From Planctomycetota bacterium (GTDB taxonomy: Bacteria; Planctomycetota; Planctomycetia; Gemmatales; Gemmataceae), in the NCBI GenBank assembly GCA_016200155.1, contig JACQFG010000251.1, forward strand, positions 1-10,834: DNA of 10,834 nucleotides. Reading direction: 5' to 3'. Positions 1 through 5,903 of this stretch are shown in pieces. Made by a program: the position numbers and the translations under genes. Under the pieces are notes generated by a model. It was not told the origin of the DNA. It did not search any database and saw nothing but the letters and a program-made list of their open reading frames with translations. The number at the start of each line of letters is the position of its first letter. Within the stretch, counting starts at the first letter, position 1.

Positions 1-887
1 ATGTGCTTGATCGGCGACATCCCCTCGCGGCCCACCGGCATGCCGATCGAGACGCGATAACCCTTCTTGCCGTCCGGCGTCAACGCAGCCGTGACGCTCG
101 GCGAGCGCCTCAGAAGATCGGCGAACCCACCGAAGAGGAGCATCTGGAACGGGTCCTTCGATGCGGCATCGAGGCCGTTATTGAAATCGGGATTGTTCTT
201 GCGAATGGCAGCCAGGTCGAGCCACGTCCACGCCATCACCTTCGCGGGCGCCTTATTGTGGGCCTCCATGAATGCGGGGGCGTGCAGGACACTCTTCTTG
301 CCTTGCGAATCGAGCGCCAGCTTCAATGCTTTCTCATCGCTGGCAACGATCAACGCGCCGTCGGCAATCGCGAAGCTGAGCTTGCCGCCGATCTGGCCGA
401 TGTCGTGGCCCATGTATTTCGATCGGACGACGCGGTCCTTCGATTCCTGGCGTTCCAGCTCCTTCGTCAGCACGTCGAAGGCGACGTCCAAGAAGCGCCG
501 CAGCTTCTTCTCGTCGTGCGACTGGATGACCAGCACCGCTCCTTGCGGCGGCGTGACCTTGGCGCCGATGACGATGCCGCCGGCCGTCAGTTCGGCGATG
601 ATCTCGTCGCGATCCTGGCCGAGCTGCTTTTCAAAGTAAGCGATGAGCTGATAGACCTGCTGGAAATTGGTCGAATCGTAATACTCGCGCACGCCGGCAA
701 GCTTCCTGGCTTCGAGGAATAGCTCGTTGGTCTCGATCGCCTTCAGCAGCTCACGCGGACGATCGACCTTCACAATCAATTCGGCCTGACCTGGCACGAA
801 CCGCAGCGGGTTCTTGGCGTCCTGAGCAAACGCGGCGGCCGATGACAAAAGGACCACCCACAGGCTGCACAACCAGCGCGGCTTCAT
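1..887 (-). CDS. Secreted DUF3352-like protein, 3' end missing (runs off the left edge)
   Basis: Translating the minus strand from the ATG at 887-885 gives an open frame of 295 codons with no stop before the window edge, so the C-terminus is missing. The N-terminus MKPRWLCSLWVVLLSSAAAFAQ is a clear Sec signal peptide, with cleavage likely after AFA (about residue 20) and the mature protein starting QDAKNPLRF. The body has the pattern of DUF3352-like planctomycete proteins: an early strand AELIVKVDRP, a helical segment with EYYDSTNF, the strand GGIVIGAKV, then FAIADGALIVASDEKALKLAL near residues 170-190, followed by MAWTWLDLAAI. No catalytic motif or metal site is visible. It is probably exported to the periplasm or cell surface; its function is unknown. 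No strong Shine-Dalgarno precedes the ATG (only a GGCGGGAA-like stretch). It is transcribed divergently from the nitrate reductase gene. I am sure this is a gene, but the family name is by resemblance only. Confidence 0.85.
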   Translation of the reverse strand, partial: MKPRWLCSLWVVLLSSAAAFAQDAKNPLRFVPGQAELIVKVDRPRELLKAIETNELFLEARKLAGVREYYDSTNFQQVYQLIAYFEKQLGQDRDEIIAELTAGGIVIGAKVTPPQGAVLVIQSHDEKKLRRFLDVAFDVLTKELERQESKDRVVRSKYMGHDIGQIGGKLSFAIADGALIVASDEKALKLALDSQGKKSVLHAPAFMEAHNKAPAKVMAWTWLDLAAIRKNNPDFNNGLDAASKDPFQMLLFGGFADLLRRSPSVTAALTPDGKKGYRVSIGMPVGREGMSPIKH

Positions 888-963
888 GATCGTTCCCGCC
901 GAGAGAGAGTTGAGAGAGCGATACCGATACCTACTTGGCACAAGAGGCTCAGGTTTCAACAAA

Positions 964-996
964 CAGAGCCGTTCTTCGCTTACGCTTCAGGCTCTG
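964..996. repeat. Small inverted repeat in the divergent intergenic region
   Basis: CAGAGCC at 964-970 is the exact reverse complement of GGCTCTG at 990-996, with a 19-base loop. The loop and right arm contain TCGCTTACGCTTCAGGCTC (976-994), which recurs with two mismatches at 5851-5869. It may be a remnant of a dispersed palindromic repeat and not a specific operator. Confidence 0.45.
976..994 (+). repeat. Dispersed repeat copy 1 (TCGCTTACGCT type)
   Basis: TCGCTTACGCTTCAGGCTC here matches 17 of 19 bases with TCGCTTACGCTCCCGGCTC at 5851-5869. Both copies lie in noncoding sequence upstream of a plus-strand gene and in the same orientation. Two copies in one window suggest a genome-wide repeat. 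Confidence 0.5.
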
Positions 997-1122
997 ACGG
1001 CCGCGCTTTTGGGCATTGAACGCAGCGCGCGACCGAACAAAATCGTTCTAAGTTATGTTGTAGCTATAGATAGCGTTGGCCGCAACCTGCTGGCACGCCA
1101 ATTGCTAGATGATATGGTCGCC

Positions 1123-1148
1123 TCCAAGGTTCCTCTCCAGTCCTTGGA
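1123..1148 (+). promoter_or_regulatory. Possible leader hairpin upstream of nitrate reductase
   Basis: TCCAAGG at 1123-1129 pairs exactly with CCTTGGA at 1142-1148 across a 12-base loop, about 60-90 bases before the reductase start. It could form in the 5' leader RNA, but the stem is short and could be chance. There is no following T-run, and it does not look like a two-hairpin ANTAR target. Confidence 0.25.
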
Positions 1149-1209
1149 TTCTCCATGACGCTCTGCCTGTGTTCGATGCTGGCGTCGCCCACGCGGCGCC
1201 GCGATCGGG

Positions 1210-3408
1210 GTGCGCGCCGAGCGAGAGGACCTGCCGTTGCAAGCGCTGGGTGAAACGATCTGTCCGTACTGCGGCGTCGGCTGCCGGCTGGCGTTCGAAC
1301 GCGATGCCGGCGACACGATGCGCGTTCGCGGCGTCGAAACCGCAGCAGCCAACCTCGGCGGCATTTGCGCGAAAGGCGCCCAGCTCGGACCGACCATCGC
1401 CACTCCCGATCGTCTCGCGCATCCGCAGCTTCGTCTCAGTCGCCACGACAGCTTTCGCCAGGTCGATTGGCCGACCGCTTTCCGCTATGTCCGCGAAATC
1501 TTCACGAACATCCTCAACACGCACGGCTCCGAAGCGATCGGGTTCTACGGCAGCGGCCAGCTCGACACCGAGACCGTTTACCTGATCGGCAAACTGTTCA
1601 AGGGGCATCTGGGCTGCAACAACACCGATTCGAACAGCCGGCTGTGCATGGCCGCCGCCGTCGCCGGGTATCGCACGAGCCTGGGCAGCGATGGGCCGCC
1701 GACCTGCTACGACGACATCGACGTGGCCGACGCGATCGTCATCATGGGCAGCAACATGGCGGAGGCCCATCCGGTGACGTTCGATCGCGTCAAGGCATCG
1801 AAGAAGTCGAACCCCGACCAGCAAATCATCGTGATCGACCCGCGCCGCACGCCGACCGCCGCGTGTGCCGACATCTACCTGCCGGTCGCGCCCGGCGGCG
1901 ACATCGCTTTGCTGAATGCTCTGGGCCGGATGCTGCTCGATCGCGGCGCTTTCGATCGCGACTTCACTCTACAGCACACGCGCGGCTTCGAAGAGTACCG
2001 GGCGTTTCTGTTGGAACAGAACGTTGTTGAACTCTGTCAGCTCGCCGGCGTGGCGCCGGAAGAGCTTTACCGCGTCGCCAAGATTTTGCACGCAGCGAAA
2101 GGTTTCTTGAGCTTCTACTGCATGGGGCTGAATCAGAGCACCGTCGGCATGTGGAAGAATAACTGCCTGATCAACCTGCACCTCTTGCTCGGTCAGATCG
2201 GCAAGCCGGGGGCCGGGCCGTTCTCGCTGACCGGGCAGCCGAACGCGATGGGCGGGCGTGAAGGCGGCCTGTTGTCGCATCAGCTTCCGGGGTATCGCAC
2301 GGTCGAGGACGCCGAACATCGCCGGCAGGCCGAGGAGTTCTGGGGCCGCAGTCCGGGGACGATCAGCGCCAAGCCGGGTCTGACTGCGGTCGAGATGTTT
2401 CGCGATCTGGAGAAGGGCAAGCTCAAGGCGATCTGGATTGCCGGCACGAATCCCGCGGTCAGCCTGCCCGATCTGCACCAGGTGAAGCGCGCAATGGCGA
2501 AAGCCCAGCTTGTCGTCGTCAATGAGGCGTATCACCCGACGGAGACCTCGCGGCTCGCGGATGTCATCCTGCCGTCAGCCCAGTTCGGCGAAAAGGAATG
2601 GACCAGCACCAACAGCGAACGCATGGTCGGCTACAGCCCCAAGTTGTGGGACGCGCCGGGTGAAGCGATTCCCGATTGGCAGATCATCGCGCGATTCGCC
2701 CAGACGATGGGCTTTCGCGGCTTCAACTACGCCAACGCCGCCGAGGTGTGGGACGAATTCATCCAGATGACGAAAGGCCGGCCGTGCGACATGGCCGGCG
2801 TCACCAGCCAACGTCTACGCGAGGTCAGCAGCCTGCAATGGCCGTGTCCGGGCATCGATCATCCCGGCAGCAAGCGGCGCTATCTCGATCGCAAGTTCGC
2901 GACGCCGGACGGCAAGGCGATCTTCCTGACGCGCGACCACAAGGAGCCGCGCGAGGTGCCGGACCACGAGTTCCCGTTCGTGCTGACGACCGGTCGGCTT
3001 TATGCCCACTGGCACACGCTGACGCGCACGGCGAAGGCGGACAAGCTGGTTCGCCGCGAGCCGGCGCCGTTCGTCGAGATCAACCCGAAGGATGCGGCCC
3101 GGCTCGACATCGAGGCGGACGACCTCGTGCAGATTTCCAGCCGGCGCGGCACGATTCAACTGCCTGCCCGGCTGCGCGACGGCGTCTGTCCCGGCATGGT
3201 GTTCGTGCCGTTCCACTGGGGCGACCAGTTCGGCGAAGGTAACGCCGCGAACTACCTGACGATCGCCGCGATCGGCCGAGTCGCCAAGCAGCCGGAGCTG
3301 AAGTTCTGCGCCGTCAATCTGGAAAAGGTGCCGCAGCCCAAGAAGCGGACGGTGTCGTTGCCGATGGCCGAAAACGGGGCGCTGCCGGCGGAGGCGTGGA
3401 TGTATTGA
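1210..3408 (+). CDS. narB: Assimilatory nitrate reductase, molybdopterin catalytic subunit (NarB/NasA type)
   Basis: This cytoplasmic molybdoenzyme reduces nitrate to nitrite. Numbering from the GTG start, the N-terminal [4Fe-4S] site is C18-x2-C21-x3-C25 (CPYCGVGC) with the fourth cysteine at C53 (GGICAKG). The likely molybdenum-ligand cysteine is C146 in SNSRLCM. FSLTGQPNAMGG (338-349) and HWHTLTRT (from H600) are typical of assimilatory nitrate reductases and help separate it from formate dehydrogenases, which share the first motif. The C-terminal molybdopterin-dinucleotide-binding domain (about 590-715) is intact. At 732 residues it is close to cyanobacterial NarB, and it lacks the C-terminal [2Fe-2S] extension of longer NasA proteins, so electrons probably come from ferredoxin, flavodoxin or a separate protein. 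The start is uncertain: an in-frame TGA at 1156-1158 leaves GTG at 1210 (no visible Shine-Dalgarno) or TTG at 1237 (good one). A NarK-type transporter follows 89 bases after the stop. The exact symbol (narB, nasA, nasC) is a convention choice. Confidence 0.93.
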   Translation: MRAEREDLPLQALGETICPYCGVGCRLAFERDAGDTMRVRGVETAAANLGGICAKGAQLGPTIATPDRLAHPQLRLSRHDSFRQVDWPTAFRYVREIFTNILNTHGSEAIGFYGSGQLDTETVYLIGKLFKGHLGCNNTDSNSRLCMAAAVAGYRTSLGSDGPPTCYDDIDVADAIVIMGSNMAEAHPVTFDRVKASKKSNPDQQIIVIDPRRTPTAACADIYLPVAPGGDIALLNALGRMLLDRGAFDRDFTLQHTRGFEEYRAFLLEQNVVELCQLAGVAPEELYRVAKILHAAKGFLSFYCMGLNQSTVGMWKNNCLINLHLLLGQIGKPGAGPFSLTGQPNAMGGREGGLLSHQLPGYRTVEDAEHRRQAEEFWGRSPGTISAKPGLTAVEMFRDLEKGKLKAIWIAGTNPAVSLPDLHQVKRAMAKAQLVVVNEAYHPTETSRLADVILPSAQFGEKEWTSTNSERMVGYSPKLWDAPGEAIPDWQIIARFAQTMGFRGFNYANAAEVWDEFIQMTKGRPCDMAGVTSQRLREVSSLQWPCPGIDHPGSKRRYLDRKFATPDGKAIFLTRDHKEPREVPDHEFPFVLTTGRLYAHWHTLTRTAKADKLVRREPAPFVEINPKDAARLDIEADDLVQISSRRGTIQLPARLRDGVCPGMVFVPFHWGDQFGEGNAANYLTIAAIGRVAKQPELKFCAVNLEKVPQPKKRTVSLPMAENGALPAEAWMY
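1224..1229 (+). promoter_or_regulatory. Shine-Dalgarno favouring a TTG start at 1237 for nitrate reductase
   Basis: AGAGGA at 1224-1229 sits 7 bases before TTG at 1237-1239, ideal spacing. The upstream GTG at 1210 has no comparable site. A TTG start would remove nine residues and leave the first cysteine motif eight residues further in than the new N-terminus. This is inference from spacing alone. Confidence 0.4.
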
Positions 3409-3462
3409 CCTTTCTTCGTTTAGCGCCCGCGCGGCGCCACGCGGGCGCTAAACGAAGAAAGG
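3409..3462. repeat. 23-bp perfect inverted repeat between nitrate reductase and transporter genes
   Basis: Bases 3409-3431 are the exact reverse complement of 3440-3462, with an 8-base loop CGGCGCCA. The arms contain TTTCTTCG followed by TTTAGCGCCCGCG. It begins directly after the reductase TGA (3406-3408) and ends 35 bases before the transporter GTG. There is no T-run, so it is not a textbook intrinsic terminator. In RNA it would form a very stable hairpin that could partly terminate, attenuate or protect the upstream message. The left arm recurs (18 of 18 bases) at 10560-10577, pointing to a dispersed repeat. Confidence 0.9.
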
Positions 3463-3484
3463 AAAGATGGTACTGTGAGTTTCC

Positions 3485-3490
3485 AAGGAG
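3485..3490 (+). promoter_or_regulatory. Shine-Dalgarno setting a GTG start at 3498 for the transporter
   Basis: AAGGAG lies 7 bases before the GTG at 3498-3500. The open frame extends upstream to another GTG at 3396, but that would begin inside the reductase gene and translate the inverted repeat into an Arg-rich, non-homologous stretch. The GTG at 3498 is therefore preferred. Confidence 0.75.
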
Positions 3491-3497
3491 TGACAAC

Positions 3498-4727
3498 GTG
3501 AACGTACGTGATTTCCTGAAAGCCGGACATACACCGTCGTTGTTCTGCGCCTTTTTGTACTTCGACATCAGCTTCATGGTCTGGGTGATGCTCGGGGCAT
3601 TGGCGAATTCGATCGTGCCGGACTTCGGCATGACGGAGACGCAGCGCGGTTTGATGCTGGCGGTGCCGCTCCTGGGCGGGGCCGTTCTGCGGTTGGTGCT
3701 TGGGCCGATGACCGATCACATCGGCGCCCGCAAGACCGGGCTCATCGGCCTGGTCGTGACGGTGCTGCCGCTGGCGCTGGGATGGCTGTGGGCCGACAGC
3801 TATGAGAAGATCCTGGTGGTGGGCGCACTGCTGGGCGTCGCGGGGGCGAGCTTCGCTGCCGCGCTGCCGCTGGCGAGCCGCTGGTATCCGCCGCAATATC
3901 AAGGTCTGGCGATGGGCATCGCCGGCGCGGGCAACAGCGGCACGGCATTGGCCACGCTGTTCGCGCCGATGCTCGCCGCGGAACTCGGCTGGCATGCGGT
4001 CCTCGGCCTGTCGATCATCCCGATCGCCCTCACCACGGTCTGCTTCTTTTTCTGTGCCAAGGACAGCCCCAACCAGCCGCCCGCGAAATCGTTCACCGAC
4101 TACGCCAAGGTTCTGGGGCATGCCGACACGTGGTGGTTCTGCCTGTTCTACTCCGTGACGTTCGGCGGTTTCGTCGGCCTGGCCGTCTTCCTCAACAGCT
4201 TTTTCCGCGTGCAATACGGCCTGGCCCCGGTCGCTGCCGGCGCGTTCGCCACCATCTGCGTCATCTCCGGCTCGCTGCTGCGTCCGGTCGGCGGCTACCT
4301 GGCCGATCGCTTCGGCGGCATCCGTATGCTGATCGTGCTCTATGTCGGCGTCGTGGCGACCATGGTCGGCCTTGGCTTCCTGCCCGACCTCTACGTTGGC
4401 ACCGCCCTCATGTTCCTCGGCATGGGCTGTCTCGGCATGGGCAACGGCTCCGTCTTTCAGCTCGTCCCCTTGCGGTTCCCCAAAGACATCGGCGTCATCA
4501 CCGGCATCGTCGGCGCGGCGGGCGGCGTCGGCGGGTTCTTCCTGCCGACGGCGCTCGGCACCCTCAAGGACCAGACCGGCTCGTTCGCCGGCGGGTTCTT
4601 CGCGTTCGGCGCCACCGCCTTCATTTGCGCGGGCGCCCTGGCCATGGTGAGCCGAAACTGGGAAGGCGTCTTCGTCGGCACCGGTGGCAAGGCGGTGACG
4701 CCGGTTGCCGAACCAGTGCAGCCGTAG
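3498..4727 (+). CDS. narK: Nitrate/nitrite transporter, NarK family (major facilitator superfamily)
   Basis: This inner-membrane MFS protein of about 409 residues would have 12 hydrophobic helices. Two family-defining nitrate signatures are present: GIAGAGNSGT at about 140-149 and GIVGAAGGVGG at about 336-346. The substrate-binding arginines of helices 2 and 8 are present at R65 (LRLVLGPMTD) and R262 (LLRPVGGYLADR). DHIGARKTG after helix 2 is the MFS loop motif, and its counterpart DRFGGIR follows helix 8. Family knowledge says NarK proteins move nitrate in by proton symport or exchange nitrate for nitrite; sequence alone does not tell which. Its place directly after the nitrate reductase argues for nitrate uptake for assimilation. 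The start is GTG with AAGGAG 7 bases upstream; a longer frame from 3396 would run through the inverted repeat and is rejected. The TAG stop is the first three bases of the next palindrome. Symbol by family; it could equally be called nasA. Confidence 0.92.
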   Translation: MNVRDFLKAGHTPSLFCAFLYFDISFMVWVMLGALANSIVPDFGMTETQRGLMLAVPLLGGAVLRLVLGPMTDHIGARKTGLIGLVVTVLPLALGWLWADSYEKILVVGALLGVAGASFAAALPLASRWYPPQYQGLAMGIAGAGNSGTALATLFAPMLAAELGWHAVLGLSIIPIALTTVCFFFCAKDSPNQPPAKSFTDYAKVLGHADTWWFCLFYSVTFGGFVGLAVFLNSFFRVQYGLAPVAAGAFATICVISGSLLRPVGGYLADRFGGIRMLIVLYVGVVATMVGLGFLPDLYVGTALMFLGMGCLGMGNGSVFQLVPLRFPKDIGVITGIVGAAGGVGGFFLPTALGTLKDQTGSFAGGFFAFGATAFICAGALAMVSRNWEGVFVGTGGKAVTPVAEPVQP

Positions 4728-4785
4728 GGGCAAGCTGCTAGCTTGTCCCCGTTGTGCTCAGGGACAAGCTGGCAGCTTGTCCCTA
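4725..4785. repeat. 25-bp near-perfect inverted repeat whose arms are themselves palindromic
   Basis: Bases 4725-4749 and 4761-4785 are reverse complements with two mismatches around an 11-base loop. Each arm also folds alone: GGGGCAAGCT/AGCTTGTCCCC in the left (one bulge, GCT loop), and AGGGACAAGCT/AGCTTGTCCCT in the right (11 perfect pairs, GGC loop). The left arm starts on the TAG stop of the transporter gene. The RNA could switch between one long hairpin and two short ones. No T-run follows. It looks like a dispersed palindromic repeat that may also end or stabilise the transporter message. Confidence 0.9.
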
Positions 4786-4851
4786 CGATGTTCGCTCTCT
4801 CCTCTCCTGTGTTTCATTACCAGGTCCAATCAGGATTCCAGAGGAGATTTC

Positions 4852-5694
4852 ATGTTCGGCTATCTCATCGACATGGACGGCGTCATCTATCGCGGCAGTC
4901 AACTGATCCCCGGGGCGGACCGCTTCATCCACGAATTGCGGACCGCGGACATCCCATTCCTGTTTTTGACCAACAATAGCCAGCGCACCCGCCGCGATGT
5001 GGCGACCAAGCTCCAGCGGCTTGGCGTCGATGCCGGCGAGGAGCACATCTTCACCTGCGCCATGGCGACGGCGCGTTTCCTCGCACGACAAAAGCCGCAC
5101 GGCACCGCATTCGTCATCGGCGAGGGCGGCTTGTTGACGGCGCTGCACAGCAATGGTTACGCCGTCGTCGATCGCGATCCCGACTACGTCATCGTCGGCG
5201 AAGGGCGCACCCTCAACTTCGAGATGGTGGAAGCGGCTCTCGGCATGATCCTCGGCGGCGCCAAGCTCGTCGCCACCAATCTCGATCCCAACTGCCCGAC
5301 CCAGACCGGCACGAGGCCCGGCTGCGGCGCCATCGTCGCCATGCTCGAATCGGCCGCCGGCATCAAGGCCTTCAGCGTCGGCAAGCCGAGCCCCGTCATG
5401 CTCCGCGCCGCCCGCAAGGAACTCGGCCTCACCACCGATCAGACCATCGTCATCGGCGACACCATGGACACCGATATCCTCGGCGGCGTCCAGCTCGGCT
5501 TCAAGACGATCTTGGTCCTGAGCGGCGGCACCCGACGCGAGGAGCTGTCCCGTTTCGCCTACCGCCCCGACAAGGTCGTCGGCTCGATCGCCGACCTCGA
5601 TCATGCCCAGCTTCTGAGTGAATTCTCACCCGCGAACGAGGTTGAAAAACCCGCGATCCGAAATCATCGGTCACTGCTCCCAGCCACCTTATGA
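4852..5694 (+). CDS. HAD-IIA family phosphatase (NagD / p-nitrophenylphosphatase-like)
   Basis: This 280-residue cytoplasmic enzyme has all four haloacid dehalogenase motifs. Motif I is DMDGVIYRG with the nucleophile D7 and the acid/base D9. Motif II is LTNNSQ (39-44). The motif III lysine is K178 in GKPSP. Motif IV is GDTMDTD (202-208), which binds magnesium. The segment between motifs II and III (about 75-170) holds the class IIA alpha/beta cap, with TNLDPNCPT and the Gly-rich PGCGAIVAMLE stretch typical of NagD and phosphoglycolate phosphatase relatives. It would hydrolyse a phosphate monoester; candidates include a nucleotide, glycolate or glycerol phosphate, but the substrate cannot be read from the sequence. 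The last ~20 residues after the core (from about SPANEVEKP) look like an unconserved tail. The start is the ATG with AGGAG at 4842-4846, five bases upstream; the frame is open further upstream, but only through the palindrome. Nothing links it to nitrate metabolism. Confidence 0.92.
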   Translation: MFGYLIDMDGVIYRGSQLIPGADRFIHELRTADIPFLFLTNNSQRTRRDVATKLQRLGVDAGEEHIFTCAMATARFLARQKPHGTAFVIGEGGLLTALHSNGYAVVDRDPDYVIVGEGRTLNFEMVEAALGMILGGAKLVATNLDPNCPTQTGTRPGCGAIVAMLESAAGIKAFSVGKPSPVMLRAARKELGLTTDQTIVIGDTMDTDILGGVQLGFKTILVLSGGTRREELSRFAYRPDKVVGSIADLDHAQLLSEFSPANEVEKPAIRNHRSLLPATL

Positions 5695-5701
5695 AAACAC
5701 T

Positions 5702-5790
5702 CGGAACACTAATCATCACCAATCGGCACTAATAGAGCAGCGCGGATCACCCTCTCCGATCAGCGCAGATTAGTGCCGATTAGTGTTCCG
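5702..5790. repeat. Interrupted 22-bp inverted repeat downstream of the phosphatase gene
   Basis: The right side (5769-5790) reads ATTAGTGCCGAT then TAGTGTTCCG. Its reverse complement is found on the left as CGGAACACTAATC (5702-5714) and ATCGGCACTAAT (5722-5733), separated by an extra segment of about 8 bases. The 35-base centre also contains partly complementary GCGCGGATC and GATCAGCGC. CACTAAT/ATTAGTG therefore occurs four times. It lies 7 bases after the phosphatase TGA. A rho-independent role is possible, but there is no T-run. Confidence 0.8.
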
Positions 5791-5850
5791 TAATCTCAAG
5801 CATTCAAACTGGCCTTGGCATGTCTTCGCGATCTTTGCTACATTCTCCGG

Positions 5851-5869
5851 TCGCTTACGCTCCCGGCTC
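5851..5869 (+). repeat. Dispersed repeat copy 2 (TCGCTTACGCT type)
   Basis: TCGCTTACGCTCCCGGCTC matches 17 of 19 bases of the copy at 976-994, in the same orientation. It lies in the leader of the secreted-protein gene, directly before (and overlapping by three bases) a 14-bp tandem duplication. Confidence 0.5.
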
Positions 5870-5894
5870 GCCAACCCATGCTCGCCAACCCATG
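5867..5894 (+). repeat. 14-bp perfect tandem duplication in the 5' leader
   Basis: CTCGCCAACCCATG occurs twice head to tail, at 5867-5880 and 5881-5894. The second copy ends in an ATG (5892) in frame with the downstream gene; the first copy's ATG (5878) is out of frame. The second copy runs into GGAGGGG, the likely ribosome binding site of the ATG at 5904. Confidence 0.9.
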
Positions 5895-5903
5895 GAGGGG
5901 ATC

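Larger units (their letters stand above)
888..1209. promoter_or_regulatory. Divergent intergenic region between the secreted protein and nitrate reductase genes
   Basis: This 322-bp stretch separates two divergently transcribed genes and must hold both promoters. The open frames across it look like composition artefacts and resemble no protein I know. It contains a GA-rich stretch (about 901-918), two small inverted repeats (964-996 and 1123-1148, listed separately) and a relatively AT-rich patch at about 1037-1072 with a TATAGA hexamer at 1065-1070. The hexamer could be a -10 box for the reductase, but I see no convincing -35 partner. I recognise no known nitrate-regulator site. Confidence 0.4.

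Noticed and set aside
3..722. Long plus-strand open frame (239 codons) at the left edge
   Set aside because: It lies opposite a minus-strand frame with a clear signal peptide and sensible protein composition. The plus-strand translation is Arg/Leu-rich with no family look, a typical GC-rich shadow.
886..1158. Plus-strand 90-codon open frame in the divergent intergenic region
   Set aside because: No ribosome site, no recognisable domain, and it includes a repeat-like hairpin. It probably arises by chance.
3409..3462. Textbook intrinsic terminator after the nitrate reductase
   Set aside because: The stem is strong but the 3' flank is GGAAAG-like and A/G-rich with no T-run, so I list it as a repeat with a possible attenuating role.
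3396..3497. Upstream extension of the transporter to a GTG at 3396
   Set aside because: It would overlap the reductase gene and translate the palindromic repeat into an Arg-rich stretch. The GTG at 3498 has AAGGAG at good spacing and fits the family N-terminus.
3420..4733. Minus-strand open frame of 437 codons opposite the transporter
   Set aside because: The plus strand encodes a complete NarK protein with both nitrate signatures and its own ribosome site. The opposite frame is a charged, low-complexity shadow.
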